37,744 bases of DNA from Endozoicomonas acroporae (GTDB lineage Bacteria > Pseudomonadota > Gammaproteobacteria > Pseudomonadales > Endozoicomonadaceae), in contig NZ_PJPV01000085.1 in assembly GCF_002864045.1 (NCBI RefSeq), positions 1 through 37,744 on the forward strand. Reading direction: 5' to 3'. The notes under the pieces are model-generated. The model was not told the origin of the DNA. It saw only the letters and a list, made by a program, of their open reading frames with translations, and ran no database searches. A program made the position numbers and the translations under genes. How positions within the stretch are numbered: the stretch's first letter is position 1; each line of letters begins with the position of its first letter. This document shows, piece by piece, positions 8,192-15,674 of this stretch.

Positions 8192-8382
8192 AAATACAAC
8201 CTCCCTGAAAAATTGCTCAATAGGATCATCTTCATAGATTTCCCGACTAAGTGAACGAATATAAAAAAGGAATTCAATATAAGATAAATTTATGCCTGGT
8301 TCTTTATGAAATGGTCTAAACAGACGTAATAGACTTTTTAATTTATCATCAACTTTTCTGCATTAAGTTTCCCAAACCCATA

Positions 8383-9078
8383 TCACAACAGCGAACTGAA
8401 GAAACGGTCAACCACTTTGGTAGCTGCACCGTAATACTGTTCATCAAACAAAGAGGCGTGATTGCCCGGCTCAAGGTTCAATTCAACCGTCTTTGCTCCT
8501 GCTGCAGCAGCCTCCTGAAAGAACCCGGCAGCGGGATAGACGTTTCCTGACGTACCAATGGAAACAAAGAGATCACAGACGGACAGTGCCTGATAAATCT
8601 CATCCATCCGTAAAGGCATCTCACCAAACCAGACAATATGTGGACGAAGATTACCGGCAACACCGCAGCATTCACAGGGAGTGTCGACGGTAACATCCTG
8701 ATCCCAATAAAAAACCTGCCCTGTCTCCTGGCAGTGAACTTTCAATAACTCACCATGCATGTGAATCAGCCGGTTGCTCCCTGCCCGCTCATGGAGATCA
8801 TCAACATTTTGCGTCACCAGAAGAAAACTTCCGGAGAAATGACGTTCAAACGCGGCAAGTACCTGGTGAGCACGGTTTGGTTTAACTGAGTTCAGCTGCC
8901 GCCTTCTATCGTTGTAAAAGCGTTGTACCAGTACGGGGTTTCGGGCGTAGCCTTCAGGGGTTGCCACATCGTCAACAGGATGATTCTCCCAGAGCCCGTC
9001 ACTGGCCCGGAATGTTCTGATTCCGGACTCGGCAGAGATACCCGCACCGGTCAGTACAACAATGGATGAATAGCGCAA
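8383..9078 (-). CDS. cobB: NAD-dependent protein deacylase, CobB-type sirtuin
   Basis: CobB removes acetyl and succinyl groups from lysines using NAD+, in the cytoplasm. The 231-aa protein has the NAD-binding [14 protein letters not shown] motif (from residue 11), [12 protein letters not shown] (89-100), the catalytic His108 in HMHGE, and zinc cysteines (one after KVH, then CECC). Tyr55 and Arg58 in FYNDRRR are the pair that marks class III sirtuins with desuccinylase activity. The length is normal. Translation appears to start at TTG: AGGAGG lies five bases upstream of it and no ATG is in a better place. It lies 15 bp downstream of the DUF4139-like gene and is probably co-transcribed with it. 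Confidence 0.93.
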   Translation of the reverse strand: MRYSSIVVLTGAGISAESGIRTFRASDGLWENHPVDDVATPEGYARNPVLVQRFYNDRRRQLNSVKPNRAHQVLAAFERHFSGSFLLVTQNVDDLHERAGSNRLIHMHGELLKVHCQETGQVFYWDQDVTVDTPCECCGVAGNLRPHIVWFGEMPLRMDEIYQALSVCDLFVSIGTSGNVYPAAGFFQEAAAAGAKTVELNLEPGNHASLFDEQYYGAATKVVDRFFSSLL

Positions 9079-9093
9079 ACCAACCTCCTGTCA

Positions 9094-10467
9094 TCAACGA
9101 CGGTATTTAGTCGTATAATGTATGGTTTTGCGGGTACCGGCAGCCACCTCAACACGAAGCTGATCCGGCTTTTCCAGCGTGGCTCCCCTGACACTGTCGA
9201 ACTTTATCAGGTTGCTGTCACGCTCTCTTAACAACAGCGTAATACTGTCTTGCTGGTCATTAGAGACCGTTGCCTGCCATTTTACCACCAGCTCTTTATC
9301 ACTCTTCTGTTCAAGATCAAGACGGTTACGCTCAACACGAACGGCCAGCGCTTCTCCCATGGTCAACCAGGCACTATCTCCTGCCGTGGTTTTGGGTAAC
9401 CATGAGTGACCACTGATGATATAGCCACCCTCCGGATCCTGTTCATACAGACGAACCGGTGCAGGTGGGAGATCCAGGGGGGCCGCAAATTTCCAGGTCA
9501 GCCTGGGTCGTTCAGCCGTGGCCGTTCTGCCACCGGTGGAGCGCCCATATACGTCAAGGGTATATAGCTTTTCAAGATGCAGTGGTTCTGAGAAAAGATC
9601 CATCAGCTGTCTGCTATTGGCGGGAAGAACGGTGTCCTTTGGTAAGGTGGTCAGCAATACGTCACCGACACGTTCCCCGTAGTCAACGGTATCTGCCATA
9701 GCCGAGGCTTTAAGCATCCGGTTCTTTTGGTAAAACTCGGCAACGCCTCCTTCACCACCGGCCACAAGACGAATGGTTGCCTGATCGAAGTTGATATTGG
9801 CACTGTTGGTTAGCAGCGTTTTTAATTCCAGACGTCCCTGGTTGTGGGATAAAAGCGTTAACCGATAATGACTGTCATAGCTTAATTGAGGCGTAATATA
9901 CGCGAGCTTCAGGGAACCACTCACCGGCTGCTGGCCAAAATCCGCCTTTACATACTGGAGATTTTCTCCCTGAATCTCCGAAGCGGTCAGTGACAGTATC
10001 CTCAACCCCTGGGGATCATGATAATCAATCAAATACTGACGGCCATTGTTGCCTTCCACCAGCCCGATTCCCTGCTGGTAGCTGACCAGTTTTCCCTGAA
10101 TGGCAACGTTGAGACTGCCACCAAACAGTTCAACGTTTTTGCCAAGCAGATTCCGGTAGTAATTATCGCGATCCAGGCCGCCCTGATGCCAGAAAACGTC
10201 CTCAGGCCGGTAAACGGTATCACCATCGACGTATTCAAGATTAAGACTGCCATCAAGCCGGTTGATCGGCAGACCGGCAATCTTCAGACTGCCCTGCCCA
10301 TCGGGTCGGGTATCGAACCTCTGGCTGACCAGGGCTTGATCACTGTAGAGCGTCACTACCGTTGACTGTGCTTGTTCAACGTTCAATCTGCCCGGTAACG
10401 ATTCATCTGAGGCCCGGGTTATCACGAACCCGGACATCAGCAGAAGCAGTAATAAGTGCTTAAACAT
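9094..10467 (-). CDS. Exported DUF4139-like protein
   Basis: The 457-aa protein has an N-terminal signal peptide (KHLLLLLLMSGFVITRA) and a beta-rich body. The C-terminal part (LDLPPAPVRLYEQDPEGGYI, then LTMGEALAVRVERNRLD and a final TIHYTTKY) fits the DUF4139 family of periplasmic or envelope proteins of unknown function. The molecular role is unknown. Start: ATG with AGGTGA 7-8 nt upstream. It is followed after 15 bp by cobB, and the FabY-like gene lies 118 bp upstream on the same strand. Confidence 0.75.
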   Translation of the reverse strand: MFKHLLLLLLMSGFVITRASDESLPGRLNVEQAQSTVVTLYSDQALVSQRFDTRPDGQGSLKIAGLPINRLDGSLNLEYVDGDTVYRPEDVFWHQGGLDRDNYYRNLLGKNVELFGGSLNVAIQGKLVSYQQGIGLVEGNNGRQYLIDYHDPQGLRILSLTASEIQGENLQYVKADFGQQPVSGSLKLAYITPQLSYDSHYRLTLLSHNQGRLELKTLLTNSANINFDQATIRLVAGGEGGVAEFYQKNRMLKASAMADTVDYGERVGDVLLTTLPKDTVLPANSRQLMDLFSEPLHLEKLYTLDVYGRSTGGRTATAERPRLTWKFAAPLDLPPAPVRLYEQDPEGGYIISGHSWLPKTTAGDSAWLTMGEALAVRVERNRLDLEQKSDKELVVKWQATVSNDQQDSITLLLRERDSNLIKFDSVRGATLEKPDQLRVEVAAGTRKTIHYTTKYRR

Positions 10468-10585
10468 AATGGCTCACCTGTACGCCACTGAATTGATAGG
10501 TTTGCAAGCACTTTAAAACGAATAGATTGCGTTGTCTCGCAACTTCACAGAAATGAGCGAATCACTAAGGGCAGCCCCCACGATG

Positions 10586-12430
10586 TTATCCGTTAAACTG
10601 CCAGAACGGGTTTTCCATCTCCAGATCTAGCGCCTTCCCATAGCCCGGAACATTTACTTGTTTTTCCGTAAAGGTTAGGTCAGAACCGTCCAGCACACCC
10701 TCACCAAACTGATAAATGGGGTTTGCATCACTGCTCTGGCAGCGCTGTTCATAGTCATCCTGCTGCTGGGTGACTGTCTCATTTTTCTGTTGCCACTGCG
10801 TCATGGCCTTATCACCATGGCGGGCTTTCAGCATTTTTCGGGTTATTTCCGGGCTGAGCAGCAGGGCTGTGGCATTGTTGCCACCAAAACCCTTGGCATT
10901 AATCAGGGCAAGATCCATCTGATCAGCCCCGGTTTCCAGGTGATTCAGCAGAATATTGAGATTTTCCGAATAAACGTCTTCAGCCAGGCCATTGATCGTT
11001 CTGATACCGGGAATAAATCCATGCTTCCAGACGCCGAGTGTCGCCATAATCTGATCACCACCCGCTGCGCCGATGGAATGACCAAGGTAACTTTTAACCG
11101 CAGCCACCGGCCAGCTTTCCATACCAAACACTTTTGCGGTTTCACTGAGAATCTGCGACTCGGTCACCCGGTTCTGCGGCGTTCCTGTGCCATGGGCCTG
11201 AACAAAACTCCGGTAACGAAGGGCGTCTTCGCCAGCAATGGCTCTGCCCAGGGCGGCAGCCCGGGCCACGGTCAAATGATTACCGGCTCCCGGGGCAGAA
11301 ATAGACTTCTTGAAACCATCCGCATTAATAAAGACATCCGCCACCGATCCCAGGATCTGTGCACCACATTCAAGGGCCAGTTCGTCATCCATCAACACCA
11401 GAAACTGGCTGGATTCGGCAATGGTGAAACCGGCATTGTCGGCAAATGGACGACAGGCTCTGCGCCAGTCCGGATGGTCAGAATCCGACAAACCATCCAG
11501 TTTCCGCAGTGCCGCATCCGTGGTCAAAGCCCCCATGGTGGAATAACCTTCCATGACTTCCGAGGTAATTGGCGCTTCACTGTTGCCCACAATCACCAGA
11601 CGACGGCGGCCACTGCGAATTTCAGAAACAGCCTGCTCCAGGTTGTAAAGCATGGTGGCACAGGCTCCCATATTGGTACCCGTGCCACCCAGAGAGCCAA
11701 GGATATAGGCATTGATAAAATCCGCCGACATCTCGGCAAAACCCAGTGGACACTGCTTGGAAGTCACCCGTTTTCCCAGCAAGCGGGACTGAAGCAAACC
11801 GCCATTGCCGTTAAAATCCAGTTGGCTCATGGCACTGCCGGAATAGACCGCAACCTGTTCAGGGCTTAGCTTCTGCTTGACCGCAGGCCAGTCCATACCG
11901 GAAGAATAAATCGCATCGGATGCACCGAACACCGTCATTGTCAGTGACCTGGGGTGGTTCCGGGACTGGTACAGCTTTTCCGGCGCAAACCCACTGGGCA
12001 GCTGACCCGCGGCATTGACCAGTGATTCACGGATGGAAGGAATCATTAACGGCTGGCCGCCTTCGATTTTCACCTTGATCTGGCCATCTTCCAGTTTTTC
12101 TAACTGCCAGCCATCGGGCAGTGGATTGGGTAAACGACGGCCCTTCAGAATAATTTCCGATCCGGACTCAGCCTGAATGGCCTGATGAAAAGGAATGGCT
12201 TGCGGATTAAACAGGTTGTTTTCCAGCTGGCGAATCAATGTGCCCGACAGAATATCTTCCCGACTGCTGTCTTGTGGCAGATTTCTCAACGTACCAAGCG
12301 CAGCAAGGGTTTCGTGCTGCGACCGGTCACTCAGGCATTCCAGCACCAAACGACGGTAGCCATGAAAACCAGAGGTTCTTCCAGCTGGGCTGACCCCACC
12401 TTGAGCAACAATAACGGGTAATCTGGACAA
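10586..12430 (-). CDS. fabY: Beta-ketoacyl-ACP synthase, FabY-like
   Basis: FabY condenses acetyl-CoA with malonyl-ACP to start fatty-acid synthesis in Pseudomonas and relatives, replacing FabH; that role is inferred here. The protein is a long (about 614 aa) thiolase-fold condensing enzyme. Its Cys-His-His triad is visible: the nucleophile in GTNMGACATMLYNL, the first His in VQAHGTGTPQN and the second in KSYLGHSIGAAGG. The length fits FabY rather than FabF (about 410 aa). I place the start at TTG 12430, giving the N-terminus SRLPVIVAQGG: AGGAG stands six bases upstream, whereas the in-frame GTG at 12466 has no SD and adds 12 non-conserved residues. The divergent AraC gene and the direct repeats at 12559-12595 are likely to affect its transcription. 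Confidence 0.8.
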   Translation of the reverse strand: MSRLPVIVAQGGVSPAGRTSGFHGYRRLVLECLSDRSQHETLAALGTLRNLPQDSSREDILSGTLIRQLENNLFNPQAIPFHQAIQAESGSEIILKGRRLPNPLPDGWQLEKLEDGQIKVKIEGGQPLMIPSIRESLVNAAGQLPSGFAPEKLYQSRNHPRSLTMTVFGASDAIYSSGMDWPAVKQKLSPEQVAVYSGSAMSQLDFNGNGGLLQSRLLGKRVTSKQCPLGFAEMSADFINAYILGSLGGTGTNMGACATMLYNLEQAVSEIRSGRRRLVIVGNSEAPITSEVMEGYSTMGALTTDAALRKLDGLSDSDHPDWRRACRPFADNAGFTIAESSQFLVLMDDELALECGAQILGSVADVFINADGFKKSISAPGAGNHLTVARAAALGRAIAGEDALRYRSFVQAHGTGTPQNRVTESQILSETAKVFGMESWPVAAVKSYLGHSIGAAGGDQIMATLGVWKHGFIPGIRTINGLAEDVYSENLNILLNHLETGADQMDLALINAKGFGGNNATALLLSPEITRKMLKARHGDKAMTQWQQKNETVTQQQDDYEQRCQSSDANPIYQFGEGVLDGSDLTFTEKQVNVPGYGKALDLEMENPFWQFNG

Positions 12431-12558
12431 ACCACACTCCTGTATAACAACGGAATGATCAGCCACTCAAAGTCTGAGTAGCGATCAGGTTGTTATGAAT
12501 GCAAATTAAGAATTAAATGAAGTTGGCACTAGTTTAATGATTTCGTGATAAACTTAAC

Positions 12559-12595
12559 CGGACGAAAAAGACACGAATACGGACAAAAAAGACAC
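12559..12595 (+). promoter_or_regulatory. Two direct repeats, 21-bp phased: likely AraC-family operator
   Basis: CGGACGAAAAAGACAC (12559-12574) and CGGACAAAAAAGACAC (12580-12595) differ at one position and are offset by exactly 21 bp, two helical turns, as is usual for AraC-family dimers. They lie between the divergent FabY-like and AraC/GlxA-like genes, 22 bp before the regulator's ATG, so autoregulation and/or control of the ketosynthase gene is plausible. Confidence 0.65.
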
Positions 12596-12617
12596 ATCAC
12601 CGAGCAGTTTTACGCCA

Positions 12618-13643
12618 ATGTTCCAACAACCCCCCCCAATCCAGTTAAACCGGGTACTGATCCCTATGGTGGAGCATATGATCAGTACCAGTGTGACATT
12701 ACCCCTTGAGATGCTGGAAGCGGCAATGACCTACACCCGACTGTCAGCCAATAAAAAAAGTATTGAAGTTCATTTCTGTGCCAGTACGCCCGCCCCCATC
12801 ACCACCACTGGCGGCCTGAGACTGACACCGGACAGAACCTTTAAACAGAGCGGCTATGGTGATCTGATCCTGATTCCTGCGCTCTGGCGCAACCCGATTC
12901 CGGTGGTCAGGAAACATCCGGAAATCATTGAGTGGTTAAAACGCCAACACGATGCCGGTGCCGTATTTGCCGCAGCTGGTACCGGGGTGGCGTTTATGGC
13001 AGAAACCGGGCTTCTGGATCAAAAACCAGCCACAACCCACTGGTTTTACATGGAAAAACTGCAACGTTTTTTCCCGGATATTGAGTTCAAACCCAATCAC
13101 CTGATCACCCGGGCAGGTCGTATTTATTGCGCTGGCAGTGTCAATTCGGTCGCTGACCTGATGGTGCACATGATTGGCGTAGCGTTTGGCGAGTCCATCG
13201 CCCAAAAGGTTGAACAGCAGTTCTCCCATGAAATCAGAAAGCCCTTCAAAGACACCCATTTTGCTGAAGATCATGCCACAACCCACCAGGATGAAGTGAT
13301 CGTCAACCTGCAGGACTTTATCCACCACCATTTCGCCAGTGAAATCTCTCTGGCTGCCCTTGGCAGACTGTCGGGCTTGAATGCCCGGACACTGAATCGT
13401 CGCTTTCAACAGGCCACCGGTTCCCCGCCAATGGAGTATGTCGGCAAAATCAGGCTTGATCAGGCCAGTGATCTATTAAAGAATACCAACCTGGGCATTG
13501 CCGAAATTGCCCTGCAGGTGGGATATGCCGACGCTGATTATTTTTCCAGATTGTTCAAACGTCGCTACCAGCTCACGCCTTCTGAATTTCGCAGAAGTGT
13601 CCGGGGCAAACTGTTCTACCTGAATGACACCACAATGGAATGA
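12618..13643 (+). CDS. GlxA-type AraC-family transcriptional regulator
   Basis: The 341-aa protein has an N-terminal DJ-1/PfpI-like domain (about residues 10-190, with AAAGTGVAFMAETGLLD in place of the catalytic elbow) and a C-terminal AraC double helix-turn-helix (about 230-330; LAALGRLSGLNARTLNRRF and IAEIALQVGYADADYFSRLF). Such proteins bind direct repeats and sense a small molecule through the first domain; the ligand is unknown here. There is no clear SD before the ATG at 12618. An internal ATG at 12666 (MVEHMIST) would give a shorter protein but would remove the first beta strand, so I keep the longer form. The gene is divergent from the FabY-like gene. Confidence 0.9.
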   Translation: MFQQPPPIQLNRVLIPMVEHMISTSVTLPLEMLEAAMTYTRLSANKKSIEVHFCASTPAPITTTGGLRLTPDRTFKQSGYGDLILIPALWRNPIPVVRKHPEIIEWLKRQHDAGAVFAAAGTGVAFMAETGLLDQKPATTHWFYMEKLQRFFPDIEFKPNHLITRAGRIYCAGSVNSVADLMVHMIGVAFGESIAQKVEQQFSHEIRKPFKDTHFAEDHATTHQDEVIVNLQDFIHHHFASEISLAALGRLSGLNARTLNRRFQQATGSPPMEYVGKIRLDQASDLLKNTNLGIAEIALQVGYADADYFSRLFKRRYQLTPSEFRRSVRGKLFYLNDTTME

Positions 13644-13689
13644 TTACAATAAACGCCGGAAAATTCCGGGGTTTTGGAGACTCCCTCAC

Positions 13690-14133
13690 ATGTTCCCGAG
13701 AAAACGCGCCCTGGGCGCTGGATTGTTGTCCCTCTGCCTGTCCTCATTCAGCCTGGCGGCTTCGCCCCTGGGGCTATGGAAAACCATTGATGACAGCACG
13801 GGTAAAGCAAAAAGTTATGTCACAATCTTCGAGGAAAATGGCAAACTGTCTGGCAAAGTGACACAGATTCTTGACCCTGCCAAACAGGACAGTATTTGTG
13901 ACCAGTGCCAGGGCGACCTCAAAGATCAGAAAGTTCAGGGCATGACCATACTCTGGGGCATGAAAAAGCAAGGCAGCAAATATGACGATGGAAAAATCGT
14001 CGATCCTGAATCCGGGAAAGTCTACAGCGCTAACATGAAAGTGCTGGAAGATGGCAGTAAACTGGAAGTTCGTGGTTATATCGGGTTCGCGCTGATTGGC
14101 CGTTCGCAAACCTGGGAACGTGTTGAAGATTAG
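13690..14133 (+). CDS. Exported DUF2147 family protein
   Basis: The protein is about 147 aa with an N-terminal signal peptide (RKRALGAGLLSLCLSSFSLAA). A DUF2147 domain follows: SPLGLWKTIDDSTGKAKSYV at the start, the conserved CDQCQG pair of cysteines in the middle, DPESGKVYSANMKV, and the end motif VRGYIGFALIGRSQTW. Family members are small periplasmic proteins of unknown function. The frame is open from 13624, overlapping the end of the AraC gene, but the signal peptide and a GGAG about 10 nt upstream support the ATG at 13690. It may be read through from the regulator. Confidence 0.85.
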   Translation: MFPRKRALGAGLLSLCLSSFSLAASPLGLWKTIDDSTGKAKSYVTIFEENGKLSGKVTQILDPAKQDSICDQCQGDLKDQKVQGMTILWGMKKQGSKYDDGKIVDPESGKVYSANMKVLEDGSKLEVRGYIGFALIGRSQTWERVED

Positions 14134-14159
14134 CGCATAATCCCTTGAACTCATTAATA

Positions 14160-14672
14160 ATGACCACCGCGTTTCTGGTGGCAGCCGGTCTGATCACCGT
14201 CTCTATTCTCTTCTGGACCCTGCGCCTGGGCATTGGCCCTACTCCCACCTCGCGAAAAGTCAGGGCGGCGATCAGAGATATCCTTCCAGATAACGTGTCC
14301 GGTCATGTTATGGAGCTTGGTTGTGGCTGGGGACACCTGATTCCCACTTTAAGAGAAAAATACCCTGACAAAAAAATTGAGGCCTGGGAACGTTCTCCGG
14401 TTCCAGCCCTGTTTGCTGAGGCAAGGTATGGGATCGATGTTATAAAAGCGGATTTCTTCAAGGCAGCCCCTGGTAACGCGGGCCTTGTTGTTTGCTATTT
14501 GTATCCCGGAGCGATGGAACGTGTTGAAAGAGAATTGATTCCTCAACTGCCACCTGGTTGCTGGTTACTTACCCACACCTTCAGTTTATCAGGCAGAGTG
14601 CCGGTAAGGACGCTTAAGGCCAACGATCTTTACCAGACACCTGTTTTTCTTTATCAAGTTCAGCCCACTTAA
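14160..14672 (+). CDS. Membrane-anchored class I SAM-dependent methyltransferase
   Basis: A short N-terminal hydrophobic helix (TTAFLVAAGLITVSILFWTL) is followed by a small Rossmann methyltransferase. Motif I is VMELGCGWGHLIPTL and the acidic residue after strand 2 is in IEAWERSP; further strands read IDVIKADFF and AGLVVCYLYP. The substrate is unknown. The protein is about 170 aa, short for the family, and resembles small bacterial methyltransferases of the same layout. The start is uncertain: ATG 14160 is preferred over TTG 14145, and neither has a strong SD. It follows the DUF2147 gene by 26 bp and may share its transcript. Confidence 0.75.
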   Translation: MTTAFLVAAGLITVSILFWTLRLGIGPTPTSRKVRAAIRDILPDNVSGHVMELGCGWGHLIPTLREKYPDKKIEAWERSPVPALFAEARYGIDVIKADFFKAAPGNAGLVVCYLYPGAMERVERELIPQLPPGCWLLTHTFSLSGRVPVRTLKANDLYQTPVFLYQVQPT

Positions 14673-14697
14673 CCTTAAAAGCCGGGGACTTAATCAA

Positions 14698-15063
14698 TTA
14701 ACGTTGTCCTGTGTTCAGATAGGCAGAAATAATATCAGCTACAAGGGTACATACTCTTGAAAAGACACTTTCTGATGCTTCAGGAACGGGTCTGGCATTG
14801 TATAATCCAGTAAATACTTCAGGGTTTGTAACCTGCAGCTTCTCAAGCTCATCTTTTTTTATCAACAGAACATAATCTTCATTATCTTTAAAAAGATCAG
14901 AAGCAAGTTCACCCTCATCATTGCTTATAATTTGTAACTCAAGTGAAACTCCATCCTGCTCTTCAACTTTCATTCCAAATGCATGCCCAGACGTCTTGTC
15001 AAAACCACTCAGGGGAACTTTGTATGTAGTACCTGTATTACCCATAGTACCGTGAATAAACAT
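14698..15063 (-). CDS. Hypothetical protein, 121 aa
   Basis: I do not recognise this protein. It is acidic, with no signal peptide and no clear membrane segment; the C-terminal part (VFSRVCTLVADIISAYLN) could form an amphipathic helix. The start ATG is supported by AGGAG seven bases upstream. It stands alone. About 115 bp upstream of the start lies a perfect palindrome (15178-15193) that fits the PsrA operator pattern. The AT-richer base use suggests accessory DNA. Confidence 0.55.
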   Translation of the reverse strand: MFIHGTMGNTGTTYKVPLSGFDKTSGHAFGMKVEEQDGVSLELQIISNDEGELASDLFKDNEDYVLLIKKDELEKLQVTNPEVFTGLYNARPVPEASESVFSRVCTLVADIISAYLNTGQR

Positions 15064-15177
15064 AGTCTATCTCCTACTCCATAAGAAACTTTTCAGAAAA
15101 CTGAAAAAACTGTTGATCTCAATTTTTTGGACTATCGTTTGTTTTGAAAGTTCCATCATGTTACTGGATGATAATAA

Positions 15178-15193
15178 TCAAACATCTGTTTGA
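15178..15193. promoter_or_regulatory. Palindrome resembling a PsrA operator
   Basis: TCAAACATCTGTTTGA has perfect 7-bp arms around a TC centre. It fits the reported PsrA pattern (C/GAAAC, 2-4 nt, GTTTG/C) and lies upstream of the 121-aa hypothetical gene on the minus strand. The remaining sequence between 15064 and 15326 shows no gene. Confidence 0.4.
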
Positions 15194-15326
15194 CTATTAA
15201 AATGGCGAAGAAGCAGACCAGCGTTATGTAAAAAACGCCAACTATATCATGATGATGTAATGGTAAAGGAGCTCAGGGGTACATAGATTTTTGATGCAGG
15301 AACAGCAAATATGCTCTGAAAGTCAG

Positions 15327-15584
15327 TCAGCCGATAAGACTCAATGGAATATGTTGAGACTTCCCCTGCCAGCGATAGATCTCCAACTCGGCAGGGTCAC
15401 AGGAAACACACCCCTTTTTGCAAGCCACAAAGCAACCCGGCTGTTCACAGCTCAACTGACCTTTCCTTAGCCAGTGTGAGAGCATCCCTCGCATGGCCTC
15501 AGGTGTGGTATTGAATTTCACACTGAGGTCAGCCAGAGAGCACACTTTCTGCTGTTTCAAATAATCGCGGATTTTGATCAGCAT
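15327..15584 (-). CDS. feoC: FeoC, ferrous iron transport regulator
   Basis: FeoC is a small winged-helix protein that accompanies FeoB and binds iron or an Fe-S cluster. The 85-aa product has the N-terminal winged helix (LIKIRDYLKQQKVCSLADLS) and a Cys-rich wing (CEQPGCFVACKKGCVSC), richer in cysteine than the usual four. It is the last gene of feoABC, 90 bp after feoB, with a stem-loop between them. The start ATG at 15584 has only a weak SD, which suits low or coupled expression. Confidence 0.88.
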   Translation of the reverse strand: MLIKIRDYLKQQKVCSLADLSVKFNTTPEAMRGMLSHWLRKGQLSCEQPGCFVACKKGCVSCDPAELEIYRWQGKSQHIPLSLIG

Positions 15585-15612
15585 GGTCAGCGCCTGTCAG
15601 GTTCCGGTGAAT

Positions 15613-15641
15613 GGCCAAAAGCACTGAGAGTGCTTTTGGCC
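15613..15641. other. Perfect stem-loop between feoB and feoC
   Basis: GGCCAAAAGCACT and AGTGCTTTTGGCC form a 13-bp perfect stem with a 3-nt loop (GAG). No T-run follows on the minus strand, so it is unlikely to be a full terminator. It may stabilise the feoAB message or lower feoC expression. Confidence 0.7.
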
Positions 15642-15674
15642 ACGCTTTGCGTTTACGATGTCTTGCCTGGGATA

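Noticed and set aside
10790..11869. 359-codon plus-strand frame opposite the FabY-like gene
   Set aside because: Shadow of the ketosynthase, whose catalytic triad is intact on the minus strand; the plus-strand product has no recognisable domain.
13624..13689. N-terminal extension of the DUF2147 protein overlapping the AraC gene
   Set aside because: The signal peptide begins at the internal ATG 13690, which has its own SD; the extension would bury the signal peptide.
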